Position numbers and translations under genes: made by a program | Part shown: one piece after another, positions 42,002-52,974 of the stretch | Layout: each line of letters starts with the position of its first letter | Position numbering within the stretch: position 1 is the first letter of the stretch | Notes under the pieces: generated by a model | Databases searched by the model: none | Told to the model about the DNA's origin: nothing | The model's input: only the letters and a program-made list of their open reading frames with translations | NCBI GenBank assembly: GCA_947396885.1 | Contig: OX377204.1 | Coordinates: 89,352,728-89,416,727 of the forward strand | DNA from: Heligmosomoides polygyrus polygyrus | Lineage: Eukaryota; Nematoda; Chromadorea; Rhabditida; Heligmosomidae | Length of the DNA: 64,000 nt | Reading direction: 5' to 3'

Positions 42002-42175
42002 GGATAAAAACTCTAGTGCCAGGCGAAACTCGAACCCCTCCTCCTCTGCTGACCGGACAGGAATGCTCTATTCCATTCCACCACCGACGCGGTTTTTTCA
42101 AATTCAACATCGGGGTGGTGTACAGGCGTGACAAACCGGCCGATAAGGAGCGGGTTCGAATCCAGCTTGGCGCTG
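42002..42175. repeat. Inverted repeat with tRNA-like halves
   Basis: The left half (minus) has GGTTCGAGTTTCGCCTGGCA after a tRNA-like GGTGGTGGAATGGAATAGAG. The right half (plus) has GCGGGTTCGAATCCAGCTTG. The outer sequence GATAAAAACTCTAGTGCCAG matches the 24.5-kb copy. Confidence 0.6.
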
Positions 42176-43150
42176 CAACAGTAATGAACGTCTTCGGCAG
42201 CTTCTGAAGGACCTAATCTGCCAGCCTCAGCTCTCGACACCGCCGACCGTGTTCGACGACGGCACTTCATAGTTCAGAGTGGCACGAGTGCTGTTTGCCT
42301 CGTCAACTGCCGAGAGTCTATAGAGTTAGCAGACGATTAGCGGCTGGCTGTCCTTCTCCCCCTCGTCGTCCTCCTTTGGCGGCATCGAAGTGCGAGACGA
42401 AGACGTCGTCGCCAAACACTTCTCGTTGCCGCAGTGCCGAAGAGGACAGCGAGCCGGCGCCGGATTGACAAGTTTGACGACGAGCCGCGCCGACATCAAT
42501 CCATGCCGCGTCAGCAAACACACGCTGACATAGCGCTGGAGACTTAGCGCTATCTGGCTCTTATCCCGACTTGGATGAAGACGAAGACTTCTAGGGCAGC
42601 TCAAGGCGTTTAGGCTTCAAGTTGGGTTTGGGTTAGGTAAACATGGTTTAGAAGTAGACGAAAGGACATCGAAGGCACCACCATCGATGCAGAGTTTGGC
42701 GGCTGGGTTGGAAAAATAACCGCTTTTTGAGGTACTAGTCGTTTTTGTGACCTACATGGGTCAAGGAAAAGAAAAAGCCGACCACAGCCAATCGAAGCAC
42801 CTACCGAGCATGCGCTAGCTAATCAGAGTACCGATCTTACAAGCCCTCTGGGCGGCACATTTCTAGTCGATTTGCTGCGCCTCGCCTCCTTATGTAGACC
42901 ACCTCATCAACTAGTGCTGCTTCTGGTTTTTAGCGGCCTTTTCCCTATACATGTTTCTTGATTGAGCCACAGATTTTTCACTGAATTCTCGTGTTTGTAG
43001 CTTATGTGGCCTATTAGTGGGCCGAGAACACGCCAGCCAATCAGAGAACCGACCGGACATGTGGCAGCCAACTACCGGCCGCGCAAGCCGGAAAGACTCC
43101 GGATGGCACGCGTGTCTCGGGCCCTTTTGTAGTCCACATTAAACACCAGT
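42176..43150. other. Intergenic stretch, GC-rich in part
   Basis: A GC-rich patch at 42,300-42,560 has open minus-strand frames of 67 and 92 codons that match nothing known. Two related phrases, GCCAATCGAAGCACC (42,789) and GCCAATCAGAGAACCGACCG (43,032), suggest another old repeat. Confidence 0.3.
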
Positions 43151-43830
43151 ACTGTTTTGGTTGGACGTTGGAATGCAGCCGAATCTTACGAGGACAAGGA
43201 ACGGACGAGTTTCTGATGACCACTCTCGCTCAATGAGTGAGTGCTCCAGCTACGTGTATCTGGGTCGCAAGGTCAACATGGCCAACGACCTAACTCCAGA
43301 GCTGGGCAGAAGGGAACAAGCAGCTTGGGGAGCTTTCAAGAGCGTCAAATAAATGTGAAGAAGGCGAAGTACGTTCAGCTCCGTGCCCACCTATTCGGGC
43401 CCACTTCCTCCCCTAACATACGCCTGGGCCATACGAAAATAAGGATGGACACGCGATCAGCGTCGCGTAGCGTGGAATCGAGAGTGCAGAAGGCCTCCGG
43501 AGTTCCGAACTTCGTCGACATTCGAACGTCGACTTCGTCGCTGTTGCGTGGGGCAAGTGGTCGAAAATTAGGTGTAATGCGCTTCGCAGACACCCGCTGG
43601 ATGACAGCCGTCACCAACTCGATTCCGCGTGATTTCAATAGAACACCAGGACGACCACCAACGCGTTGGTCCGACTTCTTCGTCTTCTTCGTAAGTGTCC
43701 CTCAAGCGAGGAGGATCATTTGGAGCTTTTTGGCAGACGACAGGGTCGACTGGGAAGGTTTCTAACGTCCGTCTGAGCATCTCGATGACCAACTGGACGG
43801 CCGGCAGACGGTACAGGTGATACCATTTTG
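43150..43830 (+). pseudogene. RTE LINE fragment, rearranged
   Basis: ECSSYVYLGRKVNMANDLTP and RREQAAWGAFKSVK (43,230-43,350) correspond to the RT-end blocks of the 7-kb element. After a gap, RTPGRPPTRWSDFFV (43,640-43,690) and later C-terminal sequence follow. Frameshifts and a deletion lie between them. Confidence 0.8.
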
Positions 43831-45600
43831 GTATTAGATGGCCTCCATCCTCCACATCCTCCTTTATGGAGCCACAAAATTTTTCCCTGAATCGTTGCTC
43901 AATTTGTTTTCGAGGTACTAGTCGTTCATATGACGTATATTCCTTCGATGTGTCCACCAAGTGTCTACAGGAAGTAAACACGGAGCAACAACAGTATCTT
44001 AGTGGGGGGGGGGGGGGGGGGGCACCGATAGAAAAGCGAGTAAGTATAAACAGCGTGCCTTCTTCCGACTACAAAATTTCAGAGAGAGGTCATTTTGCAG
44101 ATCACTTCATCTTTGTGAGCTAATTCGCTTTCAAATTTGCTGCCATTGTCAAAAAGTCAGTGCCCTCCCCCGCTACATTATAGATTCCAATCACGTCTTA
44201 TTCCCTTTTGTTTAGGTTGTCTTGTCCTTGCTACTTCAAGTACGATAGGGGAGCTGCTACTGTCTGATCTTTTACTGCCTGCTAGGCTTCCTCTAGTATG
44301 GAACTTCGAATTCACACAAGGAGCACAGCCAACGCTCGTGACTCGTGACTAACTGATTCAGTAGGAGTGAACCGGTGTGTTATTTATCCGTCTGAATCTT
44401 TGTATACTTAAACCTATGCACCTCTTCGGCTAGAAGGCATGACTTTTAGCATCCCTCAGAGGCTTTCGACAACATGAAGCACAGAAGATTCGCCCTAAGG
44501 CTTGTAAGTTGTACATGGAGCGAGTGAAAAAGGAGAATAAACGGATATCAAATGAAGATGAATACCTCCTATCCACGCGAGCCTCGGCCAGAACGTCCAC
44601 ATCGCCACCAGCACTAACGTATAGGCTCCGTGGGGCAGACATTCCTTCACAACAGCTGAAGGTCACACGCCGCCCAGACAGAAGAGAGCTGCGGCCGGTA
44701 ACGCTTCCGGAATCCGCTGAAAAGCTGCTCAGCCGCGCTCTGCTCTCTCCTGCAGCCGCACAGTGTGTGCGGTGTGATTTCGGCAGTTTGCCATTAGGTT
44801 CGGACGGGCTCAGCCGGCTGATCGCCGTCTCATCCCCTCGAGCGGCCCGACGTCGACGCCGCCACCGCCGCCGCTGCACCGACAACGACGACGACGACGG
44901 CGACGGTGACTACGACGACGACAATCACCGCCAACTCGCCGCCATCAGCGCTGCGTTCTCGGACCTTCACCTTCGCTTTTTGTCGTCCTGACACCTTGTA
45001 TCATAGGCTTGTGGGGATTCTTTCGGACGCTGACGTCGAGGCCTTTCAGAGGCTAGCTCTGGTCGGCATTCTGGCTTACTCCTTGAACAGCGGTTTGGAG
45101 TTGGAGGACTTCGTCAGAGCCTTTTAGGCTCCATTTCTAATTTCTGTGTAAAAACCTGAGCCTAGCACCTTAGATACAACCTTTGAAATTTTCTGTCGAC
45201 TTAAATCTGTGCTTAGATCTTCTATTCAGTCTACAGAACTAGAACATGGACCATATCGGAGTACTTGTCTTGAGGGTAATATTGCTCGCACAGATATTCT
45301 TTCTTCTTTCAACCCGAGCCAGTTCTTGTAAACTAGAAGGTTTCTGGGAGTTTTTAGTCGTCTTGCCTGGTGAAGTCCTAAACTGGCCTCTCTGAGGATA
45401 GTACCGGTGATTTGCTTTTTGGCAACTGTTGACTTGCACGCTATTTGGCCACTTTTGGTCGATTTTTGAATTTGGTTGGCAAGCAACTCGTCTCCCCTTG
45501 ATGTAAAAGAAGGAGCTCGCCTATCAGATCTCTTGAATGAGTGCTTTAAGATGTTTCGTTTTAATAAGAGATTAGGGTTGAAGTCGTTGTTAATCGTAGT
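43831..45600. other. Intergenic stretch with GC-rich patch
   Basis: GC-rich from about 44,560 to 44,960, with a (GAC)n-like microsatellite at 44,877-44,930. The overlapping open frames there (151-160 codons on both strands) are compositional. A plus-strand frame ending SGLELEDFVRAF at 45,127 is unassigned. Confidence 0.35.
44003..44022. repeat. Poly-G tract
   Basis: An uninterrupted run of about 18 to 20 G, prone to length error. Confidence 0.85.
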
Positions 45601-45604
45601 CGAG

Positions 45605-45645
45605 CTGTGGAATGCGCCATGCATTCTACTATTGCGGAATATCGA
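45605..45645 (-). mobile_element. SINE tail shred
   Basis: GGAATGCGCCATGCATTCTA, the SINE 3' block in minus orientation, 60 bases from a plus-strand copy. Confidence 0.55.
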
Positions 45646-45705
45646 GCAAGTACCTCAAAGGCATGTTTTGCCTTGATATGTATGATATACTTTGACAAGT
45701 GGTTC

Positions 45706-45990
45706 ATAGAGTAGTCGGAGGAGGTACCGGCCGTTGCGAGCACTCGATATAAGGTTCCTGGTTCGCATTTCCTGCCTAGGCTAACCAAGCCTTCCATCCC
45801 TCTGGAGTCGGTGAATGGGTGACTTGTCTGGGAAGAATAATGCGCTGACTTGTGGATCGGCTGGTCACCGCAAGTTATTGTATGGCTAAATACGCATTCA
45901 AATCGCCTCCTCGACATTGCATAGAAGTAGAATGCGTGGCGCATACCAGAGGGGATTGAGTAGCGTTGTCCTTTATCCTTTATCCCTGTG
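45706..45990 (+). mobile_element. tRNA-derived SINE, near full length
   Basis: AGTAGTCGGAGGAGGTACCG head (A box damaged), AGGTTCCTGGTTCGCATTTC, complete body and tail GTCCTTTATCCTTTATCC. Confidence 0.88.
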
Positions 45991-46077
45991 CTTGCTAACG
46001 CTTGTTAGATAATGACCATCTCTTCACGACTTCTAAGGAAGAATTTGACTGGTTTTTAGGATTCTAGGGTCTTTAAG

Positions 46078-46745
46078 GGGCACGTGTAGCGCAGTCAGAG
46101 GAGGTGTCGACTGCCGCGTGCACCCGACACAAGGTTACTAGTTAGGATTTCCTTCTCAATCCAACCTAGCCTTCGATCATGCCATTTTGGTAATAGATTC
46201 GTCTGAGATGAATAAAACACTGACTTAACCTTTGTCAGGCCACTTCAAGTCATTGTCTAACGCAAATACGCATTCAAATCTCCACGAAACATTTATTTAT
46301 TATTGTTCTATTGTATCACTTTTCTCTTTTTCCGCTTATTTATTTATCTATTTATTTACTAAGCAGTATTGTTAGCAAATGAGGAGCACATTGTATCACT
46401 TTTCTGTTTTAGTGCTTATTTGTTCATATATTTATCTATCAGCCAATGTTGTTACCAAATGAGGAACATATGTGTTTGCCATTGACTAGACACTACACAA
46501 AACTTGACTGCGTTTTCTCAATGCTTTATGCTCTAATGCAATGCTTTAATGAAAAAAATATTTCGCTTTCGTGAAGCGAAAGCAGAATAGGTGTTTATCG
46601 GTTGGTAGCTGTTGTACAGGCCAAACACCCATTCAAGTTGCCTCCACGATATTCTGCAGAAGTAGAGTGCACGGCGCATCTTTTTTTCCCATAAAAAGCA
46701 TCCCATAAAAAGAATCGATTAACGCCATCTACTATTATTAAACCT
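46078..46745 (+). mobile_element. SINE interrupted by AT-rich insert
   Basis: The head and body are at 46078-46290 (GGGCACGTGTAGCGCAGTCA to CGCATTCAAATCTCCACG). A tail is at 46605-46745 (CCATTCAAGTTGCCTCCACG to CCTTATCC). The junction phrase is present on both sides, so this is either an insertion with duplication or two separate partial copies. Confidence 0.65.
46310..46470. repeat. 80-bp tandem duplication
   Basis: ATTGTATCACTTTTCTSTTT starts at 46310 and 46390. Each unit ends AAATGAGGARCA. It lies within the interrupted SINE. Confidence 0.75.
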
Positions 46746-47894
46746 TATCCCTGGTAAAGTTTAGAAGAATGACCATACCTTATTGAGATAGTGCCAACAC
46801 TTCGAAGAAGAGATTTGAGTTATTTTAAGGATCGTGGTGTCTTTAGCAGTTCGTTTGCTCTTAATTTTAATAAAAAGGAGGCTACTGTAGATCATATAGA
46901 TGCACCTCTGAGACCGTGCGAACTATATATCAACCAGAGTAAGGTACTTAGCAATTCCGAGTACGAGTTCTTTAATATGTTGTGATCCTACTTATTATAC
47001 TGTTATTTTGATATTGTTCATTAATGCATTAAATATTGTAGCATCTTTCCGTTTTACTGATGAGGGAAGATACTACAAAAAATGGCTCTTATGAAGGTAA
47101 TCGCGATGGGAACCTCTTATTATTTCTTTGAGATTTTGAACAATCATAATTTCAAAAGTTTCTTATTTATTACTTCACTATAATTTAATTTATTGCTGCG
47201 GTAAGGAAGAGCTAGAAGAGAATGGAATTCAACTGGCACCCTCCTATAGATGAGGATTGTTCGCTGGATCTTGGCTCCTCCGTCTCCTGCTGACCGTAGC
47301 AAGTTCAAGACGCTCTAATGAGCTCTCGTGCTCGGACTGCTCGCCGAGGCCATCTCGATTACGTCAACGGCGTAATTATAGGCGTTTAATGTGTGCCGCG
47401 TCATCACCTGTCATGTAACGGTAACGAACAGTGGCCGGCTAACTGCCGTGGAACCCACTTGACCGGAAACGCTGCCACGTAACGCTGTAGGCCAGTAAGA
47501 AGGCCCACGAAGGCTCTAGAAGGCGGAAGACGTGCACGTGGAGCGGCGAAGGCGCGAGCGATCGGCGCCAACCGGCGCTCGCTCACGCCAGGAAAACACG
47601 TCCTTTGATAGGATTGTGTGATGGTGGAGTGCCGCATGTGTACCATACTTCTTAAAACGCCCTTACACCCACCAACCAACCGACGATCCATTCAGGCGTG
47701 TGTAGCACCTTCAAGACGTGTACTCGTCGTCTGACTACTTTAATCTCAGTGTTTCAGCTGATCGCGGTAGAAACCGTTTCTCGTGCTTTTTCTCCGAAAA
47801 CTTTCTTGACGTAGTCGTTTGATTTTGCGGAAATGTCGGAGCAGGTTTACGAAAATTTCTTACAATCTAATAACGTTATAGCTTATAAAGGATA
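46746..47894. other. Intergenic stretch, nothing recognised
   Basis: The frame 46791-46985 (64 codons) starts in sequence resembling the left flank of the SINE at 46.0 kb (AATGACCAT ... GTGTCTTT), so the two may be parts of one old repeat. The GC-rich patch at 47.3-47.7 kb has no assignable frame. Confidence 0.3.
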
Positions 47895-48165
47895 ATTATA
47901 AATGACGGTGTTACTTAATTCCTTTTGGGATGCGCTACGCATTCCACTCATATTGTCGTGGTTTGAATGCGTATCAATGACTTGCGGTGGCCAGACGATG
48001 AAAAAGTCAGCAGGTCGCCCTTTCCAGACAAGTCTGGTACCAATTCACTAACCCCGGAGGGATGGAAGGCCTGATTGGCCTAGGTGGGAAATCCGAACAA
48101 TAAACCCGGTATCAGGTGCTCCCCACAGCCGGCACCTCTTACGGCTGCTCTACACGCGCCCATAT
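47895..48165 (-). mobile_element. tRNA-derived SINE
   Basis: Minus-strand copy from GACGGTGTTACTTAATTCCT to the reversed head GGCTGCTCTACACGCGCCC, with small internal deletions. It faces the next copy head to head. Confidence 0.88.
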
Positions 48166-48227
48166 GTAGCTCAATTTACGCAGTTTTTCACGAAAACATT
48201 GGATGCTTGATTTGAGTTTATAGGGTA

Positions 48228-48510
48228 AGCACTAGGTGACGCAGGTGGAGGAGGTGTCGTCTGTACCCCGAATCGAAGCTGCTGATTCGGGTTCCCGCCC
48301 AGGCCAACCAATCCTTCCACCTCCGTGGTCTGTGAATTAGAACCAGACTTGTCTGCGAAGAATAAAGCTTTGACATGTTCATCGCCTGGCCACCGCAAGT
48401 CATTGTATGGCCAAATATGCATTCAAAATCGCCCTCACAACATCCCGAAGAAGTGAACGCCTGGTGCATCCCAAAAAGAAGTGGGTAACGTTGTCCTTTA
48501 TCCTTAGTTT
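48228..48510 (+). mobile_element. tRNA-derived SINE, diverged
   Basis: TGACGCAGGTGGAGGAGGTG head, then GGGTTCCCGCCCAGGCCAAC, body and tail GTAACGTTGTCCTTTATCC. Confidence 0.85.
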
Positions 48511-48644
48511 ATATTAAATTAGTTATCACTGGATTTAAATATATTATGCTCAACTCCTTCACTTTTATGTCTTATGTTCACAGCGCTGAACGAAGGAAAG
48601 TTTAGTATACAACGTATAAAATACACAAATACATTATACGTGCA

Positions 48645-48720
48645 CAACCGTATAGAAACCAGTTCCGTAAGAGTCAGATGCGTGGCTCATCCCAAATTTG
48701 ATTGAATAAAGCTGCACTTT
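48645..48720 (+). mobile_element. SINE tail fragment
   Basis: CAGATGCGTGGCTCATCCCA and GATTGAATAAAGCTGC are the 3' end of a copy. Confidence 0.55.
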
Positions 48721-49400
48721 GTCCTTTTTTATCTTCTATTGTTAGGCGTAGTTTTTATTTCATCCATAGCCATCACCGATGTGAAGACGTTCTTTTGGAT
48801 TCTGTTCACTTACTCAATGTATTCAAAAGCAAATTTTGTTTGAAAAAACAGCAAATAATTTTCCGCTTTTTATTGACTTTTTGGCAAATATTCCGAAGCG
48901 TTAACTTCGAGAAGGCACATAGAACAAACGTAGATTCAATTTGGCACCTGCCATCTGCTTGACGTAGCCCAGTGAGAAGGATGCACACAAACCTTCGCAT
49001 TTTTTATAGTTTTGTTACGTCAACAACTTTTAATTTCTATATTATTTTTATCAAACCGATAATCGATTTGCATACAAAAAACAGAATCTGGCTATTTTTA
49101 TGTTTTTTAATCTCAAGGAACATGGACCTTCGCCTTATTCGGGAGTTTTCAAAATTTCCTGTTTCAAGGTGGATATATAGGACGCGTTGGCGTCGAGAGG
49201 GGCATGATGATATTGTGTTTCTTGTGCCGGTTTCGGTAGGTGATATACTCGCGCTACGAAGACCAATCGAGTGGTCATTGGAGTGACCTTCATTGGATCT
49301 TGGATACCCGATTTCGTGTGATTGAAAAATCGGTCGGAAAAGGGCAAACACGCCGCTTCCTTTTGATAGCGCTCCTTCCCTTGAGACTGCATGCTTTAAA
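48721..49400. other. AT-rich intergenic stretch
   Basis: Overlapping frames of 60-104 codons on both strands, none recognisable. Confidence 0.3.
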
Positions 49401-49903
49401 GGAATTCGGGATCTATCCTAGTCCGGGGGGGGGCCACATAACTAAAAGGTATTATATATAAAAAATCCACTTGAGACTTACCGTGCGGCTCCTACAGACA
49501 ACATGGGACCTAAACAAGAAAAGAAAGTGAAGAAAAAAACGAAAAAATTACATAAGCAGGCAAAATTGTGTGCCCTCCTCACCATGTTAAATACTGGTTA
49601 TAACATGTCACGCGGCGGCGGCACGCGGCATGCGGCTTCATGCGCCCTCCCCATCATGTTAGATCCTTGTTATAACATGTCAGCCGGGGGATAGCACGCG
49701 GCATGCCTCCATTCCGCCGCTCTTTGTCCGCCGACACGGTTGTAAACCGTGGCAATTTATTTAATTTTTTCGTTTGTCCGCTCGTTTTCGGTTTATTTTA
49801 GGTTGCAGCTTGTTCGCTAGGAGCCGCTCGGTAAGTTTCAATTCATTTTGTAACCTAATTTCTAGTTATGTGGCCCCCCGGACTAGGATAGATCCGGAAT
49901 TCG
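49401..49903. mobile_element. GGATCTATCC-family element, best preserved copy, 8-bp duplication
   Basis: Body 49409-49895 (487 bp). The ends GGATCTATCCTAGTCCGGGG and, reversed, the same 20 bases, continuing into GGCCACATAACTA on both sides. A perfect GGAATTCG flanks it at 49401-49408 and 49896-49903. The interior holds an 80-bp-period duplication (ACCATGTTAAATACTGGTTA and ATCATGTTAGATCCTTGTTA) and no transposase. An 8-bp duplication with GG-starting ends suggests a Merlin- or hAT-related family. Confidence 0.92.
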
Positions 49904-49988
49904 ATACTGGAATGATCTATGCGATAAAGCAAAAACGTACAGTAAATACTTGAAGTGCTGACTCGATGAGCTACATATGTATACTCAG

Positions 49989-50398
49989 TATAGGCCCATG
50001 CACACTTCTGCGACACCGCGGCGCGGCAGGTGGGGCGACGGCTATCACCGCGATATCCGGCGGTCGCGGCGCGGGCGCGTTAAGGCTCATGCATACTTCT
50101 GCGACACCGCGACGCGGCAGGAGGAGCGACGGCAACCTCCGCGAAATCCGGCGGTCGCGTTCGAGCATCGTTATAGGCAACCCTGACGTCCCAGTGGATG
50201 TCGCGCCGCATGGAATGATTTCAACCATTCCAGCCTGCAGCACTCAGCGCGGCATCACCAGCGATAGCCGTCGCGATAGCCGCAAAAGTGTGCATGCCCC
50301 CCTCTGCGGCACGTGTCGCTATGTCCCGCCGCGCCCGTCGCCGCCCTATGCTTCATCATGGGCGCGCCGCGCTGTCGAGAAGTGTGCATGGGCCTTAT
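49989..50398. mobile_element. GC-rich palindromic MITE containing a second copy of itself
   Basis: Outer element 49992-50395. Left AGGCCCATGCACACTTCTGC; right, reversed, AGGCCCATGCACACTTCTCG. TAT flanks both ends (49989-49991 and 50396-50398). Inside lies a second copy, about 50083-50300, with AGGCTCATGCATACTTCTGC and, reversed, GGGGGGCATGCACACTTTTG. Both have GCGACACCGCG-type GC-rich inner arms. Confidence 0.8.
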
Positions 50399-50900
50399 GT
50401 ATCTCCCGGGGGAAAGGTGGCCTACCGCGCTGACCAGAAATATACGTATGTAGCTCATAGAATGAACTTCAACATTTACTGGGAGATTTTTCTTCTTCCT
50501 CAATTTGAAAAGCGCGATCAAAAACGGTGGAAAATGCGTTTTCGCGCATTTTCCATGCAAAAAAAATGTAAAGACACTGCTGATATTGTGAATCCTGTCC
50601 ACTTGAAGGTATGTAGTGGAGAATTCTGGTGGAGCTCTTCTATTGCGATCATTCTTGCTGTTTCTAGACTTATGCACGTCTAATCAGCAATTGCACCACC
50701 ATTGCGATACAATATAATGTATAGAACAAGTGCACTCTATATTAATAATCTCTATAAAACACTTCAGCAAATTTATTGGTCTCCATCAAGCCAGGATCAA
50801 CTAAAAAATATTGTTTATGAACAACTTATAACAAATTAGTATTTATTCAAACGGATAGTTACTTTTTCTTAAGGCACTCTACAAAGGTGAATTTTTGGCA
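50399..50900. other. Non-coding stretch, nothing recognised
   Basis: AT-rich. The frames here are shadows of low-complexity sequence. Confidence 0.35.
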
Positions 50901-51085
50901 CATGTCGCGAATATGATCAGCGTTGACTGGCGCCAGCCAATCAGATTACGCAGAATGTGTCTGCCATTCAGAGAAGGATTGTGTAGTCAGTATTCTGATT
51001 GGCTGGCCTGGCTTCGGATGGTATTCCACTTAGATGTTTGGTTGACCCGCCAGCACCTCCCAATGCTGCCCACCTTCGCAATATG
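50901..51085. mobile_element. CATGTCGCGAA-family MITE
   Basis: Left CATGTCGCGAATATGATCAG, with internal TCTGATTGGCTGGC-type motifs as in the other copies; right, reversed, CATATTGCGAAGGTGGGCAG. Confidence 0.72.
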
Positions 51086-51498
51086 AACCAATTTTTTAAC
51101 AGAATTTTTCTTTAAAAGAAGATAATTTTGTCTAGCAATGAGTTAGACAATGTCTATTTAAACTTCAGATACATCCCACCTGGTTTGCAAGGTATCCATT
51201 TTATTTCAAAAGCTGTACGGCTTCGAAATTGAATGGCGATACGTGATAGAAATTTTTTCAAAACAAGATAATCTTGTCTTGTTTAGGCAGTGTCTATTTA
51301 AAGTTTATATACGCCTGATTCACGCCTATTCTGTTTTAAAAAACTGTCTAATTCCGATTTAAAAAAATCTCTCGTTTAAAACGAATAATTTGCAGTTTAA
51401 GGTAAAGATTGCATGTGCTTCTGCAGTTACTTTGAAAATCAAAAATTTTCCTTCTAAACAAGTCTATAGAAACTTGGCTTGTTCTGTAAACCTTACAA
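51086..51498. repeat. Imperfect direct repeat in AT-rich DNA
   Basis: The phrase AAGATAATTTTGTCTAGCAATG with GTCTATTTAAACTTCAGATA (51,118-51,172) recurs as AAGATAATCTTGTCTTGTTTAG with GTCTATTTAAAGTTTATATA (51,264-51,311). It is probably a local duplication. Confidence 0.5.
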
Positions 51499-51824
51499 TT
51501 AGTAGAAAGTGTAGGCACGTGTAGCGCAGTCGGAGGAGGTACCGGTTGTCGCGAGCACTTGATACCAGGTTCCTGGCTCGGATTTCGCGCCTAGGCCAAA
51601 CAAGCCTTCCATCCCTCTGGGGTCGGTGCATTCGTACCAGACTTGTCCGAAAACGATATGGTACTGTCTTGTTCATCGCTTGTTCACCGCGGTTCATTTT
51701 ATGGCCCAAATACGCATCCAAATCGCCGTCACACGACATCTCGTAGAGGTGGAATGCGTGGCAGATCCCAAAAGAAATTGAGTAACGCCGTCCTTTATCC
51801 TTATCCTTATTCCTAGCAGAAAGT
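51499..51824 (+). mobile_element. tRNA-derived SINE with target duplication
   Basis: Body about 51510-51813. Head GGCACGTGTAGCGCAGTCGG, CAGGTTCCTGGCTCGGATTT, tail GTAACGCCGTCCTTTATCC. The flanks TAGTAGAAAGT and TAGCAGAAAGT match at 10 of 11. Confidence 0.9.
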
Positions 51825-52272
51825 TGTTGGTTGTTAATTCATCTTCTCAACTAACGAAATGGGATGGAGGGTAACCCAAAGAAGAGGCTGACTCCTTGGT
51901 AATGCGATCCTTCTGCCCATGGGCATCCATTCAGTGTGAAACTGAGCTCCTTGAGCAACTGCTGACTGCTGCTGACTGTGTGCCACATGTCTCGCACGAC
52001 CGCCAGTCGCTTCATGTTTGTTCTGCCAATTACCCTAATGGGGTGGCGGTAGGTGATGCGAATCCGAGCGTACGGTAACCGAAGAGCGGTTCGTCAACAC
52101 AACCTGATTGTGGCGCTGAGGAATTCGGGCAGTTGACCGTTATGTTCGAGAAAACCCGAGTTTTCCATTACTTGACAAATCCACTCAAAAAGGCTATTCG
52201 AGCATGGCGAATAGCTCTGCAACCGGTTCTATTTTCCTCTTTGTTAGTTACTACACCGTAGAGTATATATTG
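51825..52272. other. Non-coding stretch, nothing recognised
   Basis: Short unassigned frames only. Confidence 0.3.
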
Positions 52273-52503
52273 CTTTCTTGGGATCCACCCTAGGCGGAGG
52301 AGGGCATCGCTAGAACAGCGACACAAATGTGAACAATGTGGCGTCTCTCGGCTATATGATTACGAAAAATAGCCTCTCTTCTACATTGGCCAGGTCATGA
52401 AATTGCCTCTGTAAACTAGACTGCTCTCAGTTTTGCCGCCGTTGCCAAGCAGTCAGAGTGGAGCCCTCGTCCCCACCCCTCACTAGGATAGATCCCTTTC
52501 TTC
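52273..52503. mobile_element. GGATCTATCC-family element with 8-bp duplication
   Basis: Body 52281-52495 (215 bp). Ends GGATCCACCCTAGGCGGAGG and, reversed, GGATCTATCCTAGTGAGGGG. Flanks CTTTCTTG and CTTTCTTC match at 7 of 8. Confidence 0.82.
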
Positions 52504-52726
52504 TTCTTCGCGAGAGTGGCCTGCAGTGGAAGACACCTGCAGTTTAGGATGCTAGAAGGGATAGGCCTCTTTCATTTTAACCTAAACATTGAATTTTGTA
52601 TCTCATACATTCTTAAGGAAGAAAGGAATTCAACGCCAAGGAGTACTTTTGCCCTGATGTCGTAAGGAATCGCTGGAACCTGGGAGCCGTAGGTTCGGGG
52701 AGGATTCAGTCTGTACAGGTGTAAAA

Positions 52727-52928
52727 AAGGATAAAGGACGGCGTTGCTCAATTCCATCTAGGACGAGCCACGTATTCTACTTCTAAGGGGTGTCGTGGAG
52801 GCGATTTGAAGGCGTATTTGCCTGAAACACGGCTACTTGTGGTGGCCGGTCGATGAGCAAGCCAGCGCTTTATCCTTCCCGGACAATGTTGGTACCAATT
52901 CACCGACCCTGAAAGGATGGAAGGGTTG
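52727..52928 (-). mobile_element. SINE, head missing
   Basis: GGATAAAGGACGGCGTTGCTC tail through GTTGGTACCAATTCACCGAC, then it stops at about 52,928. In SINE orientation this is a 5'-truncated copy, as expected of incomplete reverse transcription. Confidence 0.85.
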
Positions 52929-52974
52929 GTGCTTGTGTTTACTTGTGTCCTTCCAAAAAAATTAGAATAAATGA

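Noticed and set aside
44430..44991. Overlapping 151- and 160-codon frames on opposite strands
   Set aside because: GC-rich, (GAC)n-containing sequence gives open frames on both strands. No domain was seen.
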